Positions 19,968 through 27,768 of a stretch of 64,000 nt of DNA are shown piece by piece. Position numbers and translations under genes: made by a program. Location of the stretch: the NCBI RefSeq assembly GCF_026339955.1, contig NZ_JAPEPW010000001.1, positions 6,345,001-6,409,000 of the forward strand. The letters are read 5' to 3'. Each line of letters begins with the position of its first letter. Position 1 is the stretch's first letter. Below the pieces are notes generated by a model. The model was not told the origin of the DNA, did no database searches, and worked only from the letters and a program-made list of their open reading frames with translations. The DNA is from Streptomyces sp. NBC_01549. GTDB lineage: Bacteria; Actinomycetota; Actinomycetes; Streptomycetales; Streptomycetaceae.

Positions 19968-19999
19968 GGCGCCCCGTGGAAGTGTTTCCGCGGGGCGCC
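19968..19999. terminator. Terminator between PadR and SRPBCC genes
   Basis: GGCGCCCCG-T-GGAA pairs with TTCC-G-CGGGGCGCC, a 14-bp stem with a 4-nt loop. Confidence 0.85.
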
Positions 20000-20046
20000 T
20001 CTCCGTGTACGGGGGCTGGGCGCGGGTCTCGGACCAGGTGCGGGAC

Positions 20047-20475
20047 TCAGGTCACCAGTCCGGACAGCTTGCGCAGCGACTCGTTGAGGGCGGCCGTCGC
20101 AGAGTCCTTGAGCTTGCCCGCCATCAGCGAGACGGCCGCGCCGGTGAACTCCCCGTCGATCCGCACCGAGGTGGCGTCGCCGTCGGGGGTCAGGGTGTAG
20201 CGGGTGGCGACGGTCACCGCCATCGGGCCCTTGCCGCGGATGGCCAGGGTGCGGGCGGGCTCCAGTTCCTCGATGGTCCACTCGACCTCGGCCGGGAACC
20301 CCATGAGCTTCATGTTCTCCTGAAAGGTGCCGCCGACCTCGAGTGAGGCGGGGCCGCCCTTGGGGAAGTTGGTGTGGGTCGAGTTCCACTCGCCGTAGGA
20401 GGAGAAGTCCGTGAGCTGTGCCCAGACCTTCTCGGCAGGCGCCTCGATGCGTGCTTCCGCGCTGACTTCGGCCAT
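20047..20475 (-). CDS. SRPBCC (START-like) family protein
   Basis: A 142-residue protein with the SRPBCC/polyketide-cyclase fold: AEARIEAPAEKVWAQLTDFSSYGEWN at the N-terminus and a long C-terminal helix (SLMAGKLKDSATAALNESLRKL). It resembles CoxG-type members. The fold binds hydrophobic ligands; ligand here unknown. A palindrome CTGATG-AAC-CGTCAG lies 85 nt upstream. Confidence 0.85.
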   Translation of the reverse strand: MAEVSAEARIEAPAEKVWAQLTDFSSYGEWNSTHTNFPKGGPASLEVGGTFQENMKLMGFPAEVEWTIEELEPARTLAIRGKGPMAVTVATRYTLTPDGDATSVRIDGEFTGAAVSLMAGKLKDSATAALNESLRKLSGLVT

Positions 20476-20785
20476 GCGGCCACCCCTTCGTGTCGGGCGC
20501 TGCGCCCCGCGCAGCTACGGTGTCGCGGAACGTAGCCGCAGCCCCCTGAACATTCAATACTGATGAACCGTCAGGAATTGTGAAGTCGGCCTGCAGCCGG
20601 CCCACGTCGGAGCGGCACGGTTGAGCGCGGAGCGCGAGGCAAGGCGGCGCGCGCTCTGCGGGAGGAACGGTGCGAAGTCATCCGTGAGGAGGAGAACACG
20701 CTCACGGATGCCCACCCTGTGTGGGACCCGAAGATGCTGCACACCGAGGATGACTCGGGTCGCGGGGACTGATGGGGTGGGGATT
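20476..20785. other. 310-base divergent intergenic region
   Basis: Contains the inverted repeat CTGATG-AAC-CGTCAG (20560-20574) within a locally AT-rich stretch, a probable repressor site for the SRPBCC gene. No gene is supported; the open frame from 20621 has unusual composition before 20786. Confidence 0.5.
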
Positions 20786-21427
20786 GTGCCACCGCGTATC
20801 CCCCAGCAACCGGCCGTCGAGAGCGGCTCCCACCGCACGGAACTCGATGCCAGGCTCAGCGCCGAGCTGGCATCGGTGGTCTCCGGCGCGCGCAGGCGGG
20901 CGTTGCGCGACGGCGACCGGCAGATCGACACCGCCCATCTGCTGCACTCACTGCTGGAGGCCGGCCCCGAGGTGGGCGCCGTGTTCGACGGAGCCCCGCA
21001 GGTCGCCCGGCTGCTCGGCTATCTCGTGCAGCGCAGCATCGGCTACGGACTGCGCTGGCGGAGCGCCATCGAGGACTCGGGGACGGTTCCGGTCGCGGCC
21101 GCGGCAGGCGGGCGACCGGTCGTGGCCGAGGCGGGCTGGTCGCCGGTGGCGGCCGGCGCCATGGAGGGCGCGTGGGAGCGTGCCGAGCGGCGGGGCGACG
21201 AACGGGCCCGCGGTCTCGATCTGCTCGCCGCGATCGTCACCGATCCGCAGGCGCGAGCCGTCGAGGTCCTGCGGCGGGCGGGCGTGGACGCACGGGCACT
21301 GCTGCTGCGTATCGAGAGCGCCTTCGATGTCGAGGACGAGTTCGAGGGCGAGTTCGAGTTGGAGTTCGGCCTCGACTTCGAGAGGTATGTCGGGGGTGGC
21401 GACCCGGGCTGCCGGTCCAATCGTTGA
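20786..21427 (+). CDS. Stand-alone Clp N-terminal domain protein
   Basis: A 213-residue protein from GTG 20786 behind GGGGTGG. It contains two Clp-N-type repeats (about 15-90 and 115-180), the first with LSAELASVVSGARRRALRDGDRQIDTAHLLHSLL and the second with RAEALDLLAAIV-like sequence, but no AAA+ ATPase part. Stand-alone Clp-N proteins may act as adaptors or decoys for ClpC. The C-terminus is strongly acidic with a DEFEGEFELEFGLDFE repeat. GTG 20777 is an alternative start. Confidence 0.75.
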   Translation: MPPRIPQQPAVESGSHRTELDARLSAELASVVSGARRRALRDGDRQIDTAHLLHSLLEAGPEVGAVFDGAPQVARLLGYLVQRSIGYGLRWRSAIEDSGTVPVAAAAGGRPVVAEAGWSPVAAGAMEGAWERAERRGDERARGLDLLAAIVTDPQARAVEVLRRAGVDARALLLRIESAFDVEDEFEGEFELEFGLDFERYVGGGDPGCRSNR

Positions 21428-21473
21428 GACAGGTGTCATCGAGGGTGACGCTCATGTCGTCGCCTGTCATCAT

Positions 21474-22484
21474 GTGCCGGTGCATACCTCTCAGGGCAGT
21501 CAGGGCAACCGTGGGAAGGGCGTGGGGCTGGGCCTCGCGCTCGCGTCGGCGGTCTCCTTCGGCGGATCGGGCGTCGCGGCGAAGCCGCTGATCGAGGCGG
21601 GACTCGACCCGCTCCACGTGGTGTGGCTGCGGGTCGCGGGCGCCGCCCTGGTGATGCTGCCGCTCGCCGTGCGCCACCGCGCTCTCGTACGGCGGCGCCC
21701 CGCCCTGCTCGTCGGGTTCGGGCTGCTCGCCGTGGCGGGCGTCCAGGCCTGCTACTTCGCCGCGATCTCGCGTATCCCCGTCGGTGTCGCGCTGCTCGTC
21801 GAGTACCTCGCGCCGGCGCTCGTGCTCGGCTGGGTGCGGTTCGTGCAGCGCAGGCCCGTGACACGCGCCGCGGCCCTCGGGGTCCTCCTCGCGGTCGGCG
21901 GGCTGGCCTGTGTCGTGGAGGTGTGGTCCGGGCTGAGCTTCGACGCCGTCGGGCTGCTGCTCGCGCTGGCCGCCGCCTGCTGCCAGGTCGGCTACTTCGT
22001 CCTTTCCGACCAGGGCAGCGACGCGGGCGAGGAGGCACCGGACCCGCTCGGTGTCATCGCGTACGGCCTGCTCGTCGGCGCCCTCGTGCTGACGGTCGTC
22101 GCCCGCCCCTGGACCATGGACTGGTCGGTGCTCGGGGGTGGCGTGGACATGAACGGCACGTCCGTCGCCGCCTCCCTGCTGCTCGGCTGGATCGTGCTGA
22201 TCGCGACCGTCGTCGCGTACGTCACCGGAGTGCTCTCCGTGCGCAGGCTCTCCCCGCAGGTCGCGGGCGTCGTGGCCTGCCTGGAAGCGGTCATCGCGAC
22301 CGTGCTCGCCTGGGTCCTGCTCGGCGAACATCTCTCGGCGCCGCAGATCGTCGGCGGTGCGGTGGTACTGGTCGGCGCGTTCATCGCGCAGTCGTCGGCG
22401 CCCGCGAAGCCCTCGGACGGGCCGGTCGCGGGCGGTGGGCGCGATGCGGAACGGGATTTGTCGGTTCGCGGGACCGCCGTCTAG
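21474..22484 (+). CDS. EamA family (DMT) transporter, copy 1
   Basis: A 336-residue membrane protein with about ten transmembrane helices in two EamA repeats, the usual drug/metabolite exporter architecture. The start is uncertain: GTG 21474 or GTG 21480, with no clear ribosome binding site. A promoter for the next transcription unit lies inside its last codons (TTGTCG 22458, TAGGGT 22482). Substrate unknown. Confidence 0.88.
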   Translation: MPVHTSQGSQGNRGKGVGLGLALASAVSFGGSGVAAKPLIEAGLDPLHVVWLRVAGAALVMLPLAVRHRALVRRRPALLVGFGLLAVAGVQACYFAAISRIPVGVALLVEYLAPALVLGWVRFVQRRPVTRAAALGVLLAVGGLACVVEVWSGLSFDAVGLLLALAAACCQVGYFVLSDQGSDAGEEAPDPLGVIAYGLLVGALVLTVVARPWTMDWSVLGGGVDMNGTSVAASLLLGWIVLIATVVAYVTGVLSVRRLSPQVAGVVACLEAVIATVLAWVLLGEHLSAPQIVGGAVVLVGAFIAQSSAPAKPSDGPVAGGGRDAERDLSVRGTAV

Positions 22485-22487
22485 GGT
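22458..22487 (+). promoter_or_regulatory. Promoter of the leader ORF and second EamA gene
   Basis: TTGTCG (22458-22463), 18 nt, TAGGGT (22482-22487). The hexamer overlaps the stop codon of the upstream gene, and an ATG follows 7 nt later. Confidence 0.6.
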
Positions 22488-22494
22488 GCTGACC

Positions 22495-22533
22495 ATGCCT
22501 TCGACGCTCGTTCTGCCGCCTCCGGCCGCCTGA
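22495..22533 (+). CDS. Leaderless 12-residue leader peptide MPSTLVLPPPAA
   Basis: A 12-codon ORF begins exactly where transcription from the TAGGGT promoter should start. It ends with three prolines and two alanines, and its TGA stop is the loop of a CCGCC-TGA-GGCGG hairpin. A strong 9-bp hairpin (22553-22575) follows. Prolines in a row slow ribosomes, so the ORF looks like a translation-controlled attenuator for the exporter at 22714. The peptide itself need not have a function. Confidence 0.6.
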   Translation: MPSTLVLPPPAA

Positions 22534-22667
22534 GGCGGGTCCTCCGGAATCCCCACCCGGCCCGGTGCCGGGTGGAACGGTGCTGCCCGCAGAAGAAGTC
22601 CGAGGACCTTTCCGTACGCCCCTGCCTCTTCGGCACGGGCCGCGACGTGGTCCTTCTCGAACTTCCG
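22526..22667 (+). promoter_or_regulatory. Structured leader RNA (candidate attenuator) of the second EamA gene
   Basis: Three helices are visible: CCGCC/GGCGG around the leader stop (22526-22538), CCACCCGGC/GCCGGGTGG (22553-22575, 9 bp, 5-nt loop), and a long-range pairing of GAAGT-CGAG-GACC (22595-22608) with GGTC-CTCG-ACTTC (22649-22665). No T-run follows the 22553 hairpin. Confidence 0.5.
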
Positions 22668-22713
22668 CGCGGCCGCCTTGTGCGCGGTCGCGCGCATCAG
22701 CGGAGAGAAACAC

Positions 22714-23685
22714 GTGTCGCATGCTGCTTCCGGCCTGCCCATCGGGCGAGGCCTCCTTTATCTGATCGTCGCCGGTGCCGCCTGGGGCACCGCGGGCGCG
22801 GCCGCGTCACTGGTCTACCGGGCCAGTGACATGGGGCCGATCGCCCTCTCCTTCTGGCGCTGCGCGGGCGGACTCGTGCTGCTGCTCGTCGTTCGACGGG
22901 TGCGGCGCCGACCGGTCGTGTCCGCGCCCGCCCGGGAGCCGTTCGGCCGCAAGGCCCTGCGGATCGGTGCCACGGGCCTTGGGCTCGCCGTCTTCCAGAC
23001 CGCCTACTTCGCCGCAGTCGAGGCCACCGGACTCGCGGTGGCGACCGTCGTCACCCTGGGCGCCGGGCCCGTGCTCATCGCCCTCGGTGCGCGACTGACC
23101 CTGGGAGAGAAGCTCGGGCGCGGCGGGAGCGCCGCCGTCGCCGGGGCTCTCGGCGGGCTCGGGGTGCTGGTGCTGGGTGGCGGAGGTGCCACGGTGCGCC
23201 CCTGGGGCGTCGCCCTCGCGGTCGTGTCCGCCGCCGGATACTCCACGATGACGCTGCTCACCCGGTGGTGGGGACGTGACGGCCGCGTCGACGGCTCCGG
23301 CACGACGGTGTGGACGTTCGCCGTCACCACTGTCTGCCTGCTGCCGGTCGGTCTGGCGGAGGGACTGGTCCCGCACGCCGCCCGACCGGCCCACGTGCTG
23401 GCCCTGCTGGTCTACATCGCCGCCGTCCCCACGGCTCTGGCCTACGCCCTGTTCTTCGCGGGCGCCGCAGTCGTCCGGTCCGCGACCGTCTCCGTGATCA
23501 TGCTCCTGGAGCCGGTGAGCGCGGCCGTGCTGGCTGTCGGTCTGCTCGGCGAACGACTGACCACGGCGACGCTCGCGGGCACCCTGCTGATGCTGGGTTC
23601 GGTCGCGGGGCTTGCGGTGGCCGAGGCGAGGAGCGTCCGGGGGGATACCCGGAGGGTGCCCGAGGAGGAACGGGCGCTCGTCTGA
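22714..23685 (+). CDS. EamA family (DMT) transporter, copy 2
   Basis: A 323-residue ten-helix EamA exporter: RGLLYLIVAGAAWGTAGAAASLVYR at the N-terminus and PVSAAVLAVGLLGERL in the second repeat, both family signatures. GTG 22714 follows GGAGAGAAA. It has its own promoter and leader peptide, so it is regulated apart from copy 1 directly upstream. Substrate unknown; amino acids or small metabolites are typical. Confidence 0.9.
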   Translation: MSHAASGLPIGRGLLYLIVAGAAWGTAGAAASLVYRASDMGPIALSFWRCAGGLVLLLVVRRVRRRPVVSAPAREPFGRKALRIGATGLGLAVFQTAYFAAVEATGLAVATVVTLGAGPVLIALGARLTLGEKLGRGGSAAVAGALGGLGVLVLGGGGATVRPWGVALAVVSAAGYSTMTLLTRWWGRDGRVDGSGTTVWTFAVTTVCLLPVGLAEGLVPHAARPAHVLALLVYIAAVPTALAYALFFAGAAVVRSATVSVIMLLEPVSAAVLAVGLLGERLTTATLAGTLLMLGSVAGLAVAEARSVRGDTRRVPEEERALV

Positions 23686-23704
23686 GGCATGAAGTCTGAG
23701 GCGT

Positions 23705-23736
23705 GAGGCACCGGGGGTGATCCCGCCCGGTGCCTC
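23705..23736. terminator. Terminator between EamA copy 2 and the PPOX gene
   Basis: GAGGCACCGGG and CCCGGTGCCTC form a perfect 11-bp stem with a 10-nt loop between convergent genes. Confidence 0.85.
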
Positions 23737-23740
23737 GCCG

Positions 23741-24430
23741 TCACAGGGCCGAGAGGTAGTCGGGCAGCTCGATGCCCGGGGCCAGGTCGTCGGCGGGGAT
23801 CGGGGTGCCGTGTCCCTTGGTGAGGGGGACGACCCCGGTCCAGTGGGGGAGGGAGAGGTCCTCGGCGTCGTCGTTCGGGCCGCCGGTGCGCAGCTTCGCG
23901 GAGACCTCGTTCAGGTCGAGGCGGATGACGGCGGTGGCGGCGAGCTCCTTGGTGTTGGCGGGGCGCGAGTCGTACGAACGGCCGGGGACGACCTGGTCGA
24001 CCAGCGCGTCCAGGGCCGCACGCTTCTCGTCCGGGTCCGTCACCTGGTAGGCGATGCCGTGCACCACCACGGAGCGGTAGTTCATCGAGTGGTGGAAGGC
24101 GGAGCGGGCCAGGACCAGACCGTCGACATGGGTCACGGTCAGGCAGACGGGCAGTCCCGGGTCGGCCTGCCCGGTCATCCGCAGCGGGCGCGAACCCGTC
24201 GAGCCGTGCACGTAGAGGCGCTCGCCGACCCGCCCGTAGAGGGTGGGAAGCACGACCGGGGCGCCGTCCCGGACGAAGCCGAGGTGGCAGACGTACCCCT
24301 CGTCGAGAATCGCGTGGACCAGCTCGTGGTCGTACGCGGCGCGCTCCTTGGAACGGGTGGGGACGGTGCGGTCGGTCGGGGTGTAGGCGGCGGGCCGCGT
24401 CGACCCGGGCTGGGTGCTCGTCTCCGACAT
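23741..24430 (-). CDS. Pyridoxamine 5'-phosphate oxidase family protein
   Basis: A 229-residue flavin-binding split-barrel protein (PNPOx-like, of the type often called 5-nitroimidazole resistance-like). It has GYVCHLGFVRDGAPVVLPTLYGRVGERLYVHGSTGSRPLR and a C-terminal ASAKLRTGGPNDD segment. ATG 24430 follows GGAGAG. It is divergent from a MocR regulator with an ACTAG palindrome between, so it is the likely regulatory target, possibly in vitamin B6 or flavin metabolism. Confidence 0.85.
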   Translation of the reverse strand: MSETSTQPGSTRPAAYTPTDRTVPTRSKERAAYDHELVHAILDEGYVCHLGFVRDGAPVVLPTLYGRVGERLYVHGSTGSRPLRMTGQADPGLPVCLTVTHVDGLVLARSAFHHSMNYRSVVVHGIAYQVTDPDEKRAALDALVDQVVPGRSYDSRPANTKELAATAVIRLDLNEVSAKLRTGGPNDDAEDLSLPHWTGVVPLTKGHGTPIPADDLAPGIELPDYLSAL

Positions 24431-24463
24431 TGCGCTCTCCATTGTACTAGTGCATAATCTAGT
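24430..24463 (+). promoter_or_regulatory. MocR leaderless promoter and operator
   Basis: TTGCGC (24430-24435), 17 nt, CATAAT (24453-24458), and the GTG start 7 nt later. The inverted repeat ACTAG-N8-CTAGT (24446-24463) encloses the -10, with a third CTAG at 24469. Binding there would control both divergent genes. Confidence 0.6.
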
Positions 24464-24465
24464 TT

Positions 24466-25797
24466 GTGCTAGGAGAGTATCGGATCGAAGGGCGACGTGC
24501 AGCGGACATTTCCGCGAGCGTCGAGCGCGCGGTGGGCAGCGGGGAGCTCGAACCGGGGCAACTGCTGCCGCCCATGCGGGAGTTGGCGGAGCAGCTGGGG
24601 GTGAATCCCAATACCGTCGCCGCCGCCTATCGCACACTGCGCGAACGCGGGGTGATCGAGACCGCGGGGCGTCGGGGCAGCCGGATCCGTTCGAAGCCCG
24701 TCACGACGGGACGCGAGTACATCCGGGTCGAGGTGCCGGAAGGTGTGCGCAACGTGGCTGACGGCAACCCCGACCGGGCACTGCTGCCCGGTCTCGCCGA
24801 GGCGTTCGTGGCGGCGGCGAGGCAGTCGGACCGGGATCCCGTGATGTACGGGGAGGCCGCGGTCGAGGCTGAGCTCGAGCGGCTCGCGCGCGCCGATCTC
24901 GACGCGGACGGCGTGCCCGACGGGCCCGTCGTCGTCACCTCCGGATCGCTCGACGCCATCGAGCGTGTGCTGGCGGCCCATCTCAAGCCCGGGGACACGG
25001 TCGCCGTCGAGGATCCCGGCTGGGGCAGCGTGTTCGACCTCGCCCCGGCGCTCGGGCTGCGCACGGTCCCGGTGCGTGTCGACGACGAGGGCCCGGTCCC
25101 CGACGACGTACGACACGCCCTGGTGGCCGGTGCCCGCGCCCTGATCGTCACGGACCGGGCGCAGAATCCGACCGGCGCCGTGGTCAGCGCCCCACGCGCG
25201 CGTGCCCTGCGTTCGGTGCTGAAGGAGCACCCGGAGGTCCTGCTCGTCGAGGACGACCACGGGCACCGGATCGTCGACCTGCCGCTGCACCCTCTGGCCG
25301 GGGTGACCCGCTGCTGGGCCTTCGTACGCTCCGCCGCGAAGGCCTACGGCCCCGACCTGCGGCTCGCCGTCCTCACCGGGGACCCCGTCACCATGGACCG
25401 CGTGCATGGGCGGCAACGGCTGGGGCCCGGCTGGGTGAGCCATCTGCTGCAACGGGCGGTCGTACACCTGTGGGCGAACGGCGCGGTGGACGTACGGGCC
25501 GTGGCGGCGGCGTACGGGTGGCGCCGGGACGCGCTGATCGACGCCCTGAAGGAGCGTGGCATCGAGGCGTACGGGCGCAGCGGGATGAACGTGTGGATCC
25601 CCGTCCCGGACGAGACGGGGGCGGTCGCGCGGTTGCTGCACGCCGGCTGGGCGGTCGCGCCCGGGGCGCGCTTCCGGATGAGCGCGCCGCCCGGCATCCG
25701 GATCACCGTCTCGATCCTGACGCCGGACGACATCGAACCACTGGCGGACGCCATCGCCTCCGCGGTCGGCCCGGCGCCCGTGCGTGGTTACGCGTGA
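24466..25797 (+). CDS. MocR-type (GntR/aminotransferase) regulator
   Basis: A 443-residue fusion of a GntR winged helix (about 10-75, PPMRELAEQLGVNPNTVAAAYRTLRERGVIE) and a fold-type I aminotransferase-like domain. The pyridoxal-phosphate lysine is K292 in VRSAAKAYGPDLRLAVL. MocR proteins such as PdxR sense PLP or its amino-acid adducts. Divergent pairing with a PNPOx-fold gene supports a vitamin B6-related role. Leaderless GTG start. Confidence 0.9.
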   Translation: MLGEYRIEGRRAADISASVERAVGSGELEPGQLLPPMRELAEQLGVNPNTVAAAYRTLRERGVIETAGRRGSRIRSKPVTTGREYIRVEVPEGVRNVADGNPDRALLPGLAEAFVAAARQSDRDPVMYGEAAVEAELERLARADLDADGVPDGPVVVTSGSLDAIERVLAAHLKPGDTVAVEDPGWGSVFDLAPALGLRTVPVRVDDEGPVPDDVRHALVAGARALIVTDRAQNPTGAVVSAPRARALRSVLKEHPEVLLVEDDHGHRIVDLPLHPLAGVTRCWAFVRSAAKAYGPDLRLAVLTGDPVTMDRVHGRQRLGPGWVSHLLQRAVVHLWANGAVDVRAVAAAYGWRRDALIDALKERGIEAYGRSGMNVWIPVPDETGAVARLLHAGWAVAPGARFRMSAPPGIRITVSILTPDDIEPLADAIASAVGPAPVRGYA

Positions 25798-25824
25798 GGC
25801 GGTCCGTACGCGTTGACGGCGCGG

Positions 25825-26760
25825 TCAGCGGCGCGGCCGGGCCTGGGTGAGTGCCGCGCCGGCGAGGACGATCACCGCGCCGACCGGCGTCGACCAGCTC
25901 AGCGACTCGCCGAGGATCGCGACGCCCGCGGCGGTGGCTATCACCGGGATGAAGTACGTGACCATCTGGGCCGTCGTCGGACCGACCTCGGCGACGATGC
26001 CGTACTGGACGAGCATGGCCAGGCCCGTGCCGAGGGCTCCCAGGGTGGCGATCGCGAGCAGCGGGACGACCGGGAAGCGGCTCGGCAGTGTGGTGAACAG
26101 CGGGGTGACAAGGGCCAGTTGGACGGTGGCGAGCAGCAGTTGGGCGCCGGTCATCGACAGGTGCGAGTGGCCGGCGCCGGCCAGGGTGCGGCGGACGTAG
26201 ATCCAGCCGATCGGGTAGCTCAGCGAGGCCAGCAGGGCCATCGCCGTGCCCCTGGCGTCCAGGCCGTGGAAGCCCTGCCAGACACCGAGGACCGTCAGGA
26301 CGCCGAGGAAGCCGATGCCCAGACCGGCGACCCTGCGCCGGGTCGGACGGTCCTCGGAGAGGGCGACCAGGGACAGGGCCATGCCCCACAGGGGTGAGGT
26401 CGCGTTGCAGATGCCCGCCAGCGTGGACGGGATCGTCAGCTCGGAGTAGGCGAAGAGCGAGAACGGCAGTGCGTTGAGCAGGAAGGCCGCGACCGCGAGA
26501 TGACCCCAGGTGCGGGCCCCGCGCGGCAGTCGCTCCCGCTTCACCGCCATCGCCGCTGCGAGCACCGCCGTCCCAAACAGCAGCCGTCCGAAGGTGACCT
26601 GGAACGGCGCGTAGCCCTCCGTCCCGACCTTGATGAGCAGGAAGCTGAAACCCCAGATCAGCGAGAGGACGCCGAAACGGATCCGCCAGCCGAGGGCGGT
26701 GCGACGGCGGGGGGTCGTGGCGGTCGGGGTGTCGGTTCGGGGAGTGGTCGCGGCGCTCAT
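25825..26760 (-). CDS. EamA family (DMT) transporter, copy 3
   Basis: A 311-residue ten-helix EamA exporter (SLIWGFSFLLIKVGTEGYAPFQVTFGRLLFG and, in repeat 2, PVIATAAGVAILGESLSWSTPVGAVIVLAGA). ATG 26760 is preferred. It is divergent from a LysR gene, a very common arrangement in which the LysR protein controls the exporter. Third EamA gene within 5.3 kb. Confidence 0.9.
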   Translation of the reverse strand: MSAATTPRTDTPTATTPRRRTALGWRIRFGVLSLIWGFSFLLIKVGTEGYAPFQVTFGRLLFGTAVLAAAMAVKRERLPRGARTWGHLAVAAFLLNALPFSLFAYSELTIPSTLAGICNATSPLWGMALSLVALSEDRPTRRRVAGLGIGFLGVLTVLGVWQGFHGLDARGTAMALLASLSYPIGWIYVRRTLAGAGHSHLSMTGAQLLLATVQLALVTPLFTTLPSRFPVVPLLAIATLGALGTGLAMLVQYGIVAEVGPTTAQMVTYFIPVIATAAGVAILGESLSWSTPVGAVIVLAGAALTQARPRR

Positions 26761-26779
26761 GGACGTAACGATGAAGGAG

Positions 26780-26827
26780 ACAATCCCGTAGGACAAGCGA
26801 GATTGTTCGAGCGATATCTCGTAGCAT
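26780..26827. promoter_or_regulatory. Shared EamA/LysR operator region
   Basis: Contains ACAATC-N15-GATTGT (26780-26806) and CGAGAT-N12-ATCTCG (26798-26821), overlapping inverted repeats of the LysR type, plus a TAGCAT -10 (26822-26827) 7 nt before the LysR ATG. Confidence 0.6.
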
Positions 26828-26834
26828 TGCTTAC

Positions 26835-27737
26835 ATGTTGAATCTGGAGCGCCTGCGCACCCTCGACGCCCTCGCACGGCACGGCTCGGTGAGCGGCGCG
26901 GCCGAGGGGCTGCATGTCACGACGTCGGCCGTCTCCCAGCAGATGTCCAAGCTGGAGCGCGAGGTGGGGCAGCAGCTGCTCGCCAAGAATGGCCGCGGGG
27001 TGCGTCTCACGGACGCCGGGCGATTGCTCGCCGACCATGCCGCGCGCATCCTGTCGCAGGTCGAGCTCGCCCAGTCCGACCTGGAGGCCCAGCGCGGTCA
27101 GGTCGTCGGCGAGCTGCGGCTCTCCGCCTTTCCGACCGCCGCACGCGGGCTGTTCCCCGCCGCGCTCGCCGCGCTGCGCGCCGAACACCCGGGGCTGCGG
27201 GTGCGCTCCAGCGAGCTGGAGCCCGAGGCCGGGGTCGCCGGGGTGATCCGGGGCGACCTCGATCTGGCGGTGGTGCTCGACTGGTACAACAAGCCGATGC
27301 CGTTGCCCGACGGTCTGGTCAAGGCCCCGATCCTCGACGACCCGGCCGATGTGGCGATGCCGGTCGGCCACCGGCTCGCGGACCGCGCGGAGGTCGACCT
27401 CGGCGACTTCGCCGACGACGAGTGGATCACCTGGGGCGAGGGTGAGTTCTGCCACGAGTGGCTGATGTTCACGTTGCGCTCCCGGGGCGTCGAGCCGCAC
27501 ATCGGCCATCGTGCCGGCGAAACGCACACACAGCTGGGCCTGGTCGCCGCGGGGCTCGGTGTCTGCATCGCGCCGCTGCTCGGACGCCATCCGATGCCCG
27601 AGGGGGTCGTCACGGTGCCGCTGCGGCAGGCCGTCCGGCGGCATGTCTACGTGATCTGGCGCGCCGACGCCGACCGCCGCCCGTCGATCAGAGCGGCGGT
27701 GGGGGCGCTGCGGGCGGCGGGGGAGAGCATCGGCTGA
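26835..27737 (+). CDS. LysR family transcriptional regulator
   Basis: A 300-residue LysR regulator: N-terminal winged helix (ALARHGSVSGAAEGLHVTTSAVSQQMSKLEREVGQQLL) and a periplasmic-binding-protein-like effector domain (about 90-295). The start follows a TAGCAT -10 by 7 nt, so the message is probably leaderless. Controls itself and the divergent exporter by inference. Confidence 0.93.
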   Translation: MLNLERLRTLDALARHGSVSGAAEGLHVTTSAVSQQMSKLEREVGQQLLAKNGRGVRLTDAGRLLADHAARILSQVELAQSDLEAQRGQVVGELRLSAFPTAARGLFPAALAALRAEHPGLRVRSSELEPEAGVAGVIRGDLDLAVVLDWYNKPMPLPDGLVKAPILDDPADVAMPVGHRLADRAEVDLGDFADDEWITWGEGEFCHEWLMFTLRSRGVEPHIGHRAGETHTQLGLVAAGLGVCIAPLLGRHPMPEGVVTVPLRQAVRRHVYVIWRADADRRPSIRAAVGALRAAGESIG

Positions 27738-27768
27738 GCGCTGACCTGGGCTTGGGCTGTGACAGGCC

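Noticed and set aside
20772..21473. Extension of the EamA copy 1 frame back to 20772
   Set aside because: It runs out of frame through the Clp-N gene with Arg/Ser-rich sequence; membrane-protein sequence begins only near 21474.
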